Assembly: GCA_964452115.1 (NCBI GenBank)
Contig: CAYVKY010000060.1
Span: 1 to 13,068, forward strand
DNA length: 13,068 nt
From: CAYVKY01 sp964452115
GTDB taxonomy: Bacteria; Bacteroidota; Ignavibacteria; Tepidaquicellales; Tepidaquicellaceae
Direction: 5' to 3'
The position numbers and the translations under genes are program-made. Every line of letters begins with the position of its first letter. The first letter of the stretch is position 1. Shown in pieces: positions 8,040 to 13,068 of the stretch. The notes below the pieces were generated by a model. That model had not been told where the DNA came from. It did not search any database and saw only the letters and a list, made by a program, of their open reading frames with translations.

Positions 8040-11000
8040 TTAAGAGTTCCTTACTTTTGCTATATACGTTATATTTGGTTTTACTTTCAGTTCATCAAGT
8101 ACAGTGTATGCAAGATTATGCTCTCTGAATTTCTGCAGCGGCGACTCTTTGTCGTTCATATCACCGAAATAAATCGCATCAGCCGGACACGCCTCCTGAC
8201 ACGCTGTTTTGACGTCAGTGCCTTTTACAGTCCTTTTTTCTTCGGTTGCAATCTGCCTTGCTTCCATAATTCTCTGAACGCAGAATGAACACTTTTCCAT
8301 TACACCCCTTGAGCGGACTGTAACTTCGGGATTGTATAGCTGGTCTACCGGCTCTTTAAGATAGTATGCATCCGCAACATGGTCGCGGAAATTGAAAAAG
8401 TTGAAGTGACGAACTTTATACGGACAGTTGTTCGAACAGTATCTGGTTCCGACGCATCTGTTATATGCCATAGTGTTCAGCCCTTCTTCAGTGTGAGTTG
8501 TAGCTCCGACAGGACACACGTTTTCACACGGTGCAAAGTCGCAGTGCTGGCAAAGCATCGGCATAAAGTTTGCCTTCGGATTTTCGGGGGTGCCCGAATA
8601 ATATCTGTCAATCCTCAGCCAGTGCATTTCGCGTTTTACTTTCACCTGATCTTTGCCTACAACCGGAATATTATTTTCAATGTTGCATGCCGCCACGCAT
8701 TCATTGCAGCCGAGGCATTTATTCAGGTCTATGGACATTGCCCATTTCACACCGGTATATTTGTGCTCTTCATTAACACTCGGAATCGTAAGTATATTCA
8801 AACCTTCTACTACTATATTTTCCTTTAATACACCCGGCTCTTTTTTATATTCATCAAGTGTTGTTTCGCGGATGATGCCTCTTTTGAACTGAATGTCTTT
8901 GTATCTGTCCTGATCAATCGGATAATGTTCCATAGTTGAAATCAGTTCATAATTTCCTTTTCCCTTTCCGATTTTAACATTGTTGTACAGTCTGTCGGAA
9001 ATATTTTCTTTCCAGCTGATAAAGTCATAAGCGGAAACTCCGATACCTGTGCCGATTTTTCCGGCGGACTTTCTGCCGTAGCCGAGTTCAATCACCGCCT
9101 GATTGTCCGCAAGTCCCGGCTGTACAAACGCCGGAATGGAAATTTTTCTTGAGCCCGCGGAAATTTCAATCATATCGCCTGAATCAATTGCAGATGACTT
9201 TGCGGTTGCAGGAGATATTGCAGCATAGTTATCCCAGACAATTTTTGAAACGGGATGAGGAAGCTCCTGAAGATAGCCGTTGCCGGCGAATCTTCCGTCA
9301 CCCATTGATGCACTCCTTGCTAAAAGCAATGTAAAGCTGTCCGGTGATTTTATTTTTCCGGTAGATGTAAAAATTGATTCAACTGAAAACTGCGGTTTGC
9401 TGTAAGGCTTTGATTTTAAGTTGACTGCTCCGTCATGAAGTGAATTTGTCCAGAAGTCGCCAAAGAAAATTCCCGAGCCCGCAGCCGGAAAAATATTTTT
9501 TTCCCAGCTGTTTTTCAGATAATTCATAAAATAATCTTCAGGCAGTTTTTCCTGCGCATCCTGCTTTACAAGTGTCAGCAGAATTGCTTCTTTCTGGCGC
9601 GTGTTATATAGCGGCTGAATCACGGGCTGCTGCAGTGAAATTACATCCGTACGCACTCTGTGGTCGCCCCACGATTCATAATTGTGATGAAGCGGTAGTA
9701 TGTAATTGCTTTTGGCACTTGTTTCATTTGAAAATTCCGTAAGCGTTACCGCCATTTCGACTTTTGACAGCGCATCTTCGTAATTCAGCTCGCCGGGGAA
9801 ATTATACACCGGGTTTGTATCAACGTGAATCACCGCTGCCACGCTGCCGCTTTTCATTTTGTTTACTAATTCAATGATGGAGTCTTTTGTTGACGGTTCC
9901 TGCAGGTAAAAAAACTGCGAATCAGAAAAGAGTTTTGTGTTTCCCAAAACTTCATTCAGTAGATTAACTGCGGTGTGAACGCCTTCAGGCATTGCATCTC
10001 CTGCAGTTACGTATGATGCTCCCTGATTTTCCTTAAGGTCATTTACAAGTTCGCTTATGAACTTCTTATCAATATTGTTTTTAGTTACAAACGCTTCAAG
10101 AGAATAATCCTTAAAATAGTTTACCAGTGCAGAATTCTGTGCGAATTGTGAAAGTTTTTTATTTATTACAAATTCATTTAAAAGCGACAGCAGGAATTCT
10201 TCCGCCTTATCGCTTCTGAGCCGCTGACGCATATCAGCGTTAAGTCCCGTCAGGGTTACATTCCCCTCGACACAGTACAATTTATTCAAATCGGTTTTAT
10301 CTATCACTTCACGGTGCTGCGAAAACTGCCTTAAATAATCAAGTTTATTGCTGCCCGTTCCGAGAAAATCTGACTCGACCGATAGTATAACTTTTGCTTC
10401 ATCAAGTTTTACGGAAGGAATTGTGAGCTCGACTCCGGGCTGCGATATAACAGCATAAGATTTTTTGAATGCATTTATAAAGTTCTGATTGCCGTCGGAT
10501 TCATACGAATACACTTTCGCAGACGGATATACTTTTACCAATTCATCTAAAATATTTTTTAAAGCAGGCGATGTAATCATTCCCGTAATCAGCGCAATTT
10601 CTTTTCCGCCTCCGGCTGCATTTTTGAAAGCCTGTACCATCCGTGCCGTAACTTCCGTCCAGCTTATATCCGAATAACTTCCGTTTCTGTCCGAAAATTG
10701 CGGTTTGGTGAGCCTTTCAGGGTCATAAAGATTGAGCAGATTCAGCTGTCCTTTTGAACAAATTTTCCCTTTGTTTACAGGATGGTCGGGATTCCCGTCT
10801 ATTTTTATCGGCCTGCCTTCGTGTGTTTTTATCAATATGCCGCACGACTCGCTGCATCCCGTACAGGTTGATGCATAATAGTCCGCATTGCCTACCACCA
10901 TCCCTTCGGGCTTTTTGTTGTAAGGAATTATATGTCCTTTATCCTTGTAATTGGCACAGCCTGCAAGCGCCGCAAATGCAGCAGTTGCGCCTATTGACGT

Positions 11001-11138
11001 GATGAACTGACGGCGTGAAAAACCGTGTCTTTCCTCTTCGGTTTCAGTGAATTCCATTGCCAGCGATTCTTTGAAATCGTCCGACGAATTTAATTCATTT
11101 AATCCTCTCCAAAATTTTTTCTTCTCTTCTTTTGCCAT
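8040..11138 (-). CDS. actB: Alternative complex III subunit ActB, molybdopterin-oxidoreductase-like plus Fe-S domain
   Basis: Large peripheral subunit that carries electrons from ActC quinol oxidation to the ActA hemes. The 1032-residue product starts with an extended Tat region: KKKFWRGLNEL (7-17) then SRRQFITSIGATAAFAALAG (41-60) and a lipobox-like Cys61, as in TAT-variant-translocated oxidoreductases. Residues about 80-770 are the Mo-bisPGD-like B1 half; it keeps C92-x2-C95-x3-C99-x27-C127, a [4Fe-4S] pattern of formate-dehydrogenase-type enzymes. Residues about 795-1000 are the NrfC-like B2 half with four cysteine groups: 808/811/814/818; 863/866/871/875; 895/901/905; 950/953/980/984. In the third group T898 stands where a Cys would be, fitting the one [3Fe-4S] plus three [4Fe-4S] known for ACIII. 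Known ActB proteins lack a molybdenum cofactor; that is inferred here. It begins 4 bp after the small gene. Confidence 0.96.
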   Translation of the reverse strand: MAKEEKKKFWRGLNELNSSDDFKESLAMEFTETEEERHGFSRRQFITSIGATAAFAALAGCANYKDKGHIIPYNKKPEGMVVGNADYYASTCTGCSESCGILIKTHEGRPIKIDGNPDHPVNKGKICSKGQLNLLNLYDPERLTKPQFSDRNGSYSDISWTEVTARMVQAFKNAAGGGKEIALITGMITSPALKNILDELVKVYPSAKVYSYESDGNQNFINAFKKSYAVISQPGVELTIPSVKLDEAKVILSVESDFLGTGSNKLDYLRQFSQHREVIDKTDLNKLYCVEGNVTLTGLNADMRQRLRSDKAEEFLLSLLNEFVINKKLSQFAQNSALVNYFKDYSLEAFVTKNNIDKKFISELVNDLKENQGASYVTAGDAMPEGVHTAVNLLNEVLGNTKLFSDSQFFYLQEPSTKDSIIELVNKMKSGSVAAVIHVDTNPVYNFPGELNYEDALSKVEMAVTLTEFSNETSAKSNYILPLHHNYESWGDHRVRTDVISLQQPVIQPLYNTRQKEAILLTLVKQDAQEKLPEDYFMNYLKNSWEKNIFPAAGSGIFFGDFWTNSLHDGAVNLKSKPYSKPQFSVESIFTSTGKIKSPDSFTLLLARSASMGDGRFAGNGYLQELPHPVSKIVWDNYAAISPATAKSSAIDSGDMIEISAGSRKISIPAFVQPGLADNQAVIELGYGRKSAGKIGTGIGVSAYDFISWKENISDRLYNNVKIGKGKGNYELISTMEHYPIDQDRYKDIQFKRGIIRETTLDEYKKEPGVLKENIVVEGLNILTIPSVNEEHKYTGVKWAMSIDLNKCLGCNECVAACNIENNIPVVGKDQVKVKREMHWLRIDRYYSGTPENPKANFMPMLCQHCDFAPCENVCPVGATTHTEEGLNTMAYNRCVGTRYCSNNCPYKVRHFNFFNFRDHVADAYYLKEPVDQLYNPEVTVRSRGVMEKCSFCVQRIMEARQIATEEKRTVKGTDVKTACQEACPADAIYFGDMNDKESPLQKFREHNLAYTVLDELKVKPNITYIAKVRNS

Positions 11139-11142
11139 TTAA

Positions 11143-11346
11143 TTATGAAATTCGTTTTATGCTTCCTGAATTTTGTTTGAATGTTATATTATGTTTTTGT
11201 GTTCCTGCTTTACCCGAAAATTTTTTCAGTGCAAGTTTTACGGGTGAATTGAACACCGCAGCAATCGCTGCCGCTGCCGCCCCCGTATAGAATATGAATT
11301 TTTTTCTTGATAACTTTGAATCTGTATTTATTAAATCTTTTATCAT
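11143..11346 (-). CDS. Small unknown protein with Tat-like or membrane N-terminus, between actA and actB
   Basis: I do not recognise this 67-residue protein. It begins with SKLSRKKFIFYTG (10-22) and a hydrophobic, alanine-rich stretch (about 17-32), followed by a short basic tail with few acidic residues (about 33-67). SRKKF resembles a twin-arginine signal with Lys in place of the second Arg; the segment could equally be a single membrane anchor. There are no cysteines or heme motifs. It is probably real because it fills an otherwise empty 228-bp gap in a tight operon, 20 bp after actA and 4 bp before actB, and starts with ATG. It may be a small ACIII accessory or assembly subunit, since ACIII has small single-helix components in some bacteria, but this is inference only. 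Confidence 0.6.
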   Translation of the reverse strand: MIKDLINTDSKLSRKKFIFYTGAAAAAIAAVFNSPVKLALKKFSGKAGTQKHNITFKQNSGSIKRIS

Positions 11347-11366
11347 TATTATTTAAAATTAATATT

Positions 11367-11954
11367 TTATCTGTGACAGGCTCCGCAATACTCGGGACCT
11401 TTTTTTATGTTCGTTGTTTTCTGCAGATTTGCAAAATTCGAAATCTGCGTTTCGGGATTTCTGTGGCAGTTCAGACACGCACCCATCGTGAATGAATGCA
11501 CCTGCCCGGCGGTTTCCATCTTCGCTATATCTCCGTGGCAGTTCGAACAGTCAATTCCCTTACCCACGTGTGCCGCGTGTGAAAAATACACAAAGTCAGG
11601 CAGACGGTGAATTCTGTTCCACTCAAGCGGCTTGTTGTTTTCATAGTAATCCGTCAGTTTCTGAATTTCGGGTTTATCTTTACGCGCTATTGCGTGGCAG
11701 TTCATACATATATCAACCGACGGAATGCCCGCGGTGCGGGATTTTTCAACTCCGGTATGGCAGTATTTGCAGTCGATTTTCATATCGCCTGCATGCAATT
11801 TATGTGAATATTTTATGGGTTGTGAAGGACTGTACCCTATGGAGTTTCGCTCTGCATAAGATACAAAGTATGTGATGGTAAATGTCAGTGCTATTACGAA
11901 AATTATTAGTGGAAGCCTTACTTTTAAATTGTACTCCAGAAAAAATTTTTTCAT
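11367..11954 (-). CDS. actA: Alternative complex III subunit ActA, membrane-anchored pentaheme cytochrome c
   Basis: Periplasmic cytochrome subunit that takes electrons from the ActB Fe-S clusters and passes them towards the monoheme cytochromes or the oxidase. The 195-residue product has one N-terminal membrane anchor (about 14-32) and five CxxCH heme motifs: C62-C65-H66, C83-C86-H87, C136-C139-H140, C160-C163-H164 and C190-C193-H194. The last lies one residue before the stop, so the fifth heme sits at the extreme C-terminus. Additional histidines (H51, H54, H114, H126, H129, H153) are available as distal axial ligands. It is the first gene of the act-cox operon. The 98 bp upstream of the gene, to the HMA stop, contain no convincing promoter, so read-through from the HMA gene is possible. 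Confidence 0.96.
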   Translation of the reverse strand: MKKFFLEYNLKVRLPLIIFVIALTFTITYFVSYAERNSIGYSPSQPIKYSHKLHAGDMKIDCKYCHTGVEKSRTAGIPSVDICMNCHAIARKDKPEIQKLTDYYENNKPLEWNRIHRLPDFVYFSHAAHVGKGIDCSNCHGDIAKMETAGQVHSFTMGACLNCHRNPETQISNFANLQKTTNIKKGPEYCGACHR

Positions 11955-12054
11955 ATAATAGTATTTTTTATTATCGGATTATCAGTTCAAATTTGCCTGC
12001 GATTTTAAAGTTTTGGTTTATTTAGAAAAATATTAATCTGCGGTTATTTAAGGA

Positions 12055-12276
12055 TTATTTATCAATAACCTCGCCTTTATATCCCGCCTGTGCCAATGCC
12101 TCAATAATTTTTGAAGCGGAAACATTATCGCCTTTAACGGTAAGCATGCTGCTTTCATCGCCAAGGTCAACGTGCCACTGTGAAATTTCGCTCATATCAT
12201 CAAGATACGGTGTAATAGTTGCTATGCAATGGTTACAGTGTAAATCGGTTTTAAATTTTAATGTGTCCATAATCAT
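12055..12276 (-). CDS. Heavy-metal-associated (HMA) domain protein, likely copper chaperone
   Basis: A free-standing single HMA domain of 73 residues, a cytoplasmic metal-binding fold that usually carries Cu(I). The metal-binding motif is C14-N-H-C17 in TDLHCNHCIATI. The usual Met-x-Cys-x-x-Cys is here Leu-His-Cys, so one conserved residue before the first Cys differs. The later stretch SKIIEALAQAGYKGEVI matches the final helix and strand of the fold, where ALAQAGY is typical. The start could be the ATG at 12276 or the in-frame ATG two codons later (12270); no Shine-Dalgarno sequence decides. It lies 100 bp upstream of actA on the same strand, before an operon whose oxidase needs copper, so a role in copper supply is plausible but inferred. 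Mercury or other metals are not excluded. Confidence 0.85.
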   Translation of the reverse strand: MIMDTLKFKTDLHCNHCIATITPYLDDMSEISQWHVDLGDESSMLTVKGDNVSASKIIEALAQAGYKGEVIDK

Positions 12277-12295
12277 CTTTATTTAATATTTTGAA

Positions 12296-12303
12296 CAAAA
12301 TTA
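12296..12303 (-). promoter_or_regulatory. Possible Bacteroidota-type -7 promoter box upstream of the HMA gene
   Basis: The minus strand reads TAATTTTG, a match to the Bacteroidota -7 consensus TAnnTTTG, ending about 20 bp before the HMA start. No good TTTG box was found at the expected -33 distance, so this is tentative. If real, it may also drive the downstream act-cox genes. Confidence 0.3.
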
Positions 12304-12347
12304 TATAATATTAAGTTCGTAACTCGATTTGATTAAGATACGCAGGT

Positions 12348-12387
12348 AAAAAAATTATTGCAACGTGCTATTCACTCTCTGCAATAA
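12348..12387 (-). terminator. Weak hairpin followed by T-run (possible terminator or attenuator)
   Basis: On the minus strand TTATTGC (12387-12381) pairs with GCAATAA (12361-12355), with a 19-nt loop, and is followed by seven T (12354-12348). The layout is that of a Rho-independent terminator but the stem is only 7 bp with two G:C pairs. It lies about 70 bp before the HMA start, so it could stop transcription coming from the right or act in an upstream leader. It could be chance in AT-rich DNA. Confidence 0.25.
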
Positions 12388-12407
12388 GCCCCGCCCCGTA
12401 TAAAAAA

Positions 12408-12437
12408 CCGGAAAGATTACTCTGCCGGAAGATGACT
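12408..12437. repeat. Tandem near-repeat of 13-14 bp
   Basis: CCGGAAAGATTACT (12408-12421) is followed after three bases by CCGGAAGATGACT (12425-12437). They differ by one inserted base and one substitution. Function unknown; it could be a worn duplication or a pair of binding sites. Confidence 0.35.
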
Positions 12438-12499
12438 AATAATTTCCTGAGCTTTGAGATTATTGTGTTTTTGAATTTATGTTTGATATACTCAACACA

Positions 12500-12623
12500 C
12501 CATTCCGGAGTCAACCCTACCAGTCAGGGCTCTACAGACTGTGCAAAAAGAGTCAATAATGGAAAGGGTTATAGCCCTCAAATCTAATTTTACTAATTAA
12601 TTATCACACAGACTCTTTAATGG
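12500..12623. repeat. 124-bp segment bounded by 13-nt imperfect inverted repeats
   Basis: The left end CCATTCCGGAGTC (12500-12512) and right end GACTCTTTAATGG (12611-12623) match in 10 of 13 positions as inverted repeats, with mismatches only in the middle three. Inside, AACCCT (12513-12518) can pair with AGGGTT (12565-12570) and AGGGCT (12526-12531) with AGCCCT (12573-12578). A related GAGTCAATAATGG occurs at 12550-12562. The whole could be a small non-autonomous element, a cluster of repeat palindromes, or a structured region. No flanking target duplication or transposase was seen. Confidence 0.4.
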
Positions 12624-12667
12624 CGGTGATGTAAAGATAATAAATAAATAAGCAGGGCTTTAGTCCT
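12526..12667. repeat. Three copies of an AGGGCTnTA-type degenerate palindrome
   Basis: AGGGCTCTACAGACT (12526-12540, plus), AGGGCTATAACCCT (12565-12578, read on the minus strand) and AGGGCTTTAGTCCT (12654-12667, plus) share the core AGGGCTnTA and partial dyad symmetry with a CCT end. This looks like a dispersed intergenic palindromic repeat of REP type; that assignment is by appearance only. Confidence 0.35.
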
Positions 12668-12804
12668 TTTATTCCGGTTTATTTTGTTTTTATGTCAATT
12701 TCATTAACATATTATTTCGGATAGATGTACGAACTAATCCGTCCCGAGATGCTATTCTCTTTTTATAATAATTTTTATTTAAAACATAAATTATTTTTTT
12801 ATAT

Positions 12805-12832
12805 GCCCCGATGAAATATTTATCATCGGGGC
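12805..12832 (-). terminator. Perfect 10-bp hairpin downstream of the T9SS cargo gene
   Basis: GCCCCGATGA (12805-12814) and TCATCGGGGC (12823-12832) form a perfect, GC-rich 10-bp stem with an 8-nt AT loop, starting 45 bp after the cargo gene stop. It is the strongest stem seen in the intergenic region and probably ends that transcript. On the minus strand it is followed by an A-rich rather than a T-rich stretch, so it is not a textbook intrinsic terminator; it could instead protect the 3' end of the RNA. Confidence 0.55.
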
Positions 12833-12852
12833 TATTTACTTTGCTTATTGGA

Positions 12853-12870
12853 TTTTACAAAGTTGTAAAA
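12853..12870. repeat. AT-rich perfect inverted repeat just after the cargo gene stop
   Basis: TTTTACAA (12853-12860) and TTGTAAAA (12863-12870) form an 8-bp perfect dyad with a 2-bp centre, 7 bp beyond the cargo stop codon. In RNA it would fold with a 4-nt loop and 7-bp stem, weak because it has one G:C pair. It may add to the nearby hairpin or be a protein-binding dyad. Confidence 0.3.
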
Positions 12871-12877
12871 AAATTAT

Positions 12878-13068
12878 TTACTTCACTAAATTAATTTTTT
12901 TGACTTCATTATAATTTCCGGACTGCATGCGCACAAAATATATTCCGCTCGGTAGAGCACTTCCATTGAATTCAATCAGATATGTTCCTTTCTGTTTTAT
13001 CTCATTCACAAGGCTTTGCACTTTTTGTCCCAGTAAATTATAGACCGTTATATTTACTAATCCGTCCT
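12878..13068 (-). CDS. C-terminal T9SS (Por) type A sorting domain of a secreted protein, N-terminus beyond window edge
   Basis: The 62 visible residues before the TAA at 12880-12878 form a type A C-terminal sorting domain, the signal that sends proteins through the type IX secretion system and is removed or anchored at the outer membrane. Typical landmarks are the strand VNITVYNLLGQKV (about residues 4-16 of the visible part), SLVNEIKQKGTYLIEFN (18-34), LPSGIYFVRMQSG (38-50) and the ending EVKKINLVK (54-62). The NLLGQ, LPSGIYF and final KK-hydrophobic motifs define the family. Nothing can be said about the passenger, which lies right of the window. It is on the same strand as the act operon but separated by about 600 bp and a hairpin, so it is an independent gene. 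Presence of this domain places the organism in a lineage with T9SS, i.e. Bacteroidota or relatives. Confidence 0.9.
   Translation of the reverse strand, partial: DGLVNITVYNLLGQKVQSLVNEIKQKGTYLIEFNGSALPSGIYFVRMQSGNYNEVKKINLVK

Larger units (their letters stand above)
12277..12877. other. Intergenic region of 601 bp without a convincing gene
   Basis: No open reading frame here is supported by length or by family features on either strand. The region lies between the T9SS cargo gene stop and the HMA start. It contains a possible promoter (12296-12303), a weak hairpin with T-run (12348-12387), a tandem near-repeat (12408-12437), a 124-bp segment bounded by imperfect inverted repeats (12500-12623), three related palindrome-like motifs (12526-12667) and two perfect inverted repeats (12805-12832 and 12853-12870). 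Confidence 0.7.

Noticed and set aside
7631..8128. 165-residue open frame on the plus strand spanning the actC-actB junction
   Set aside because: It overlaps two well-supported genes on the other strand and shows no motif or start signal of its own.
8379..8828. 149-residue open frame on the plus strand
   Set aside because: Antisense to the cysteine-rich part of actB, which fixes the true frame. No recognisable features in the plus-strand product.
8040..11138. ActB as a molybdenum formate dehydrogenase or polysulfide reductase
   Set aside because: The extended Tat signal, fused Fe-S half with a three-Cys site, and neighbours actA, actC, actDE and actF mark it as ACIII, which is known to lack molybdenum.
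11955..12054. Promoter for actA in the gap after the HMA gene
   Set aside because: No TAnnTTTG box with a TTTG at suitable distance and no good -35/-10 pair was found in this AT-rich stretch.
12388..12398. GCCCCGCCCCG as part of a hairpin or CRISPR-like repeat
   Set aside because: It is only a short internal direct repeat with no pairing partner and no regular spacing.
12500..12623. Insertion sequence
   Set aside because: No transposase frame and no target duplication; only short imperfect inverted repeats are present, so it is listed as a repeat.

Overview
The window is an AT-rich stretch from a bacterium that is very probably in the Bacteroidota/Chlorobi (FCB) group, with an Ignavibacteria- or Kapabacteria-like flavour. 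Three things point there: a complete gene set for alternative complex III (ACIII, the Act complex) next to a caa3-type oxidase; a type IX secretion (T9SS) C-terminal sorting domain at the right edge; and mostly weak or absent Shine-Dalgarno sequences. The exact class is inferred and was not tested. Every supported gene is on the minus strand, so transcription runs from high to low coordinates.

Right edge to left edge. 12878-13068 is the C-terminal end of a T9SS cargo protein, followed by a strong hairpin (12805-12832). 12277-12877 has no gene. It holds inverted and palindromic repeats, a weak hairpin with a T-run, and a possible Bacteroidota-type promoter for the next gene. 12055-12276 encodes a small heavy-metal-associated (HMA) domain protein. 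About 100 bp further on begins a tight run of ten genes with gaps of 28 bp or less: actA (pentaheme cytochrome c), a 67-residue unknown with a Tat-like N-terminus, actB (molybdopterin-oxidoreductase-like plus Fe-S domain), actC (NrfD-like, TTG start), a fused actD-actE, actF, a membrane-anchored monoheme cytochrome c, a SCO copper chaperone, coxA, coxC, and the start of coxD, which is cut by the left edge.

Together these genes encode a quinol-to-oxygen electron path. ActC/ActF take electrons from menaquinol, the ActB Fe-S clusters and ActA hemes pass them on, the monoheme cytochromes carry them to the oxidase, and CoxA reduces oxygen at its heme-CuB centre. SCO is a copper-site assembly factor, and the HMA protein may supply copper.

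The main points for a second look are: no CuA subunit II gene (coxB) among the cox genes seen here, with a cytochrome c gene and SCO gene lying between actF and coxA; the actD-actE fusion; a retained four-cysteine motif in the molybdopterin-like half of ActB; the YSHPxV (A2-type) signature in CoxA; the small unknown gene between actA and actB; and the repeat-rich intergenic region. No mobile element, CRISPR array, rRNA or tRNA was recognised.
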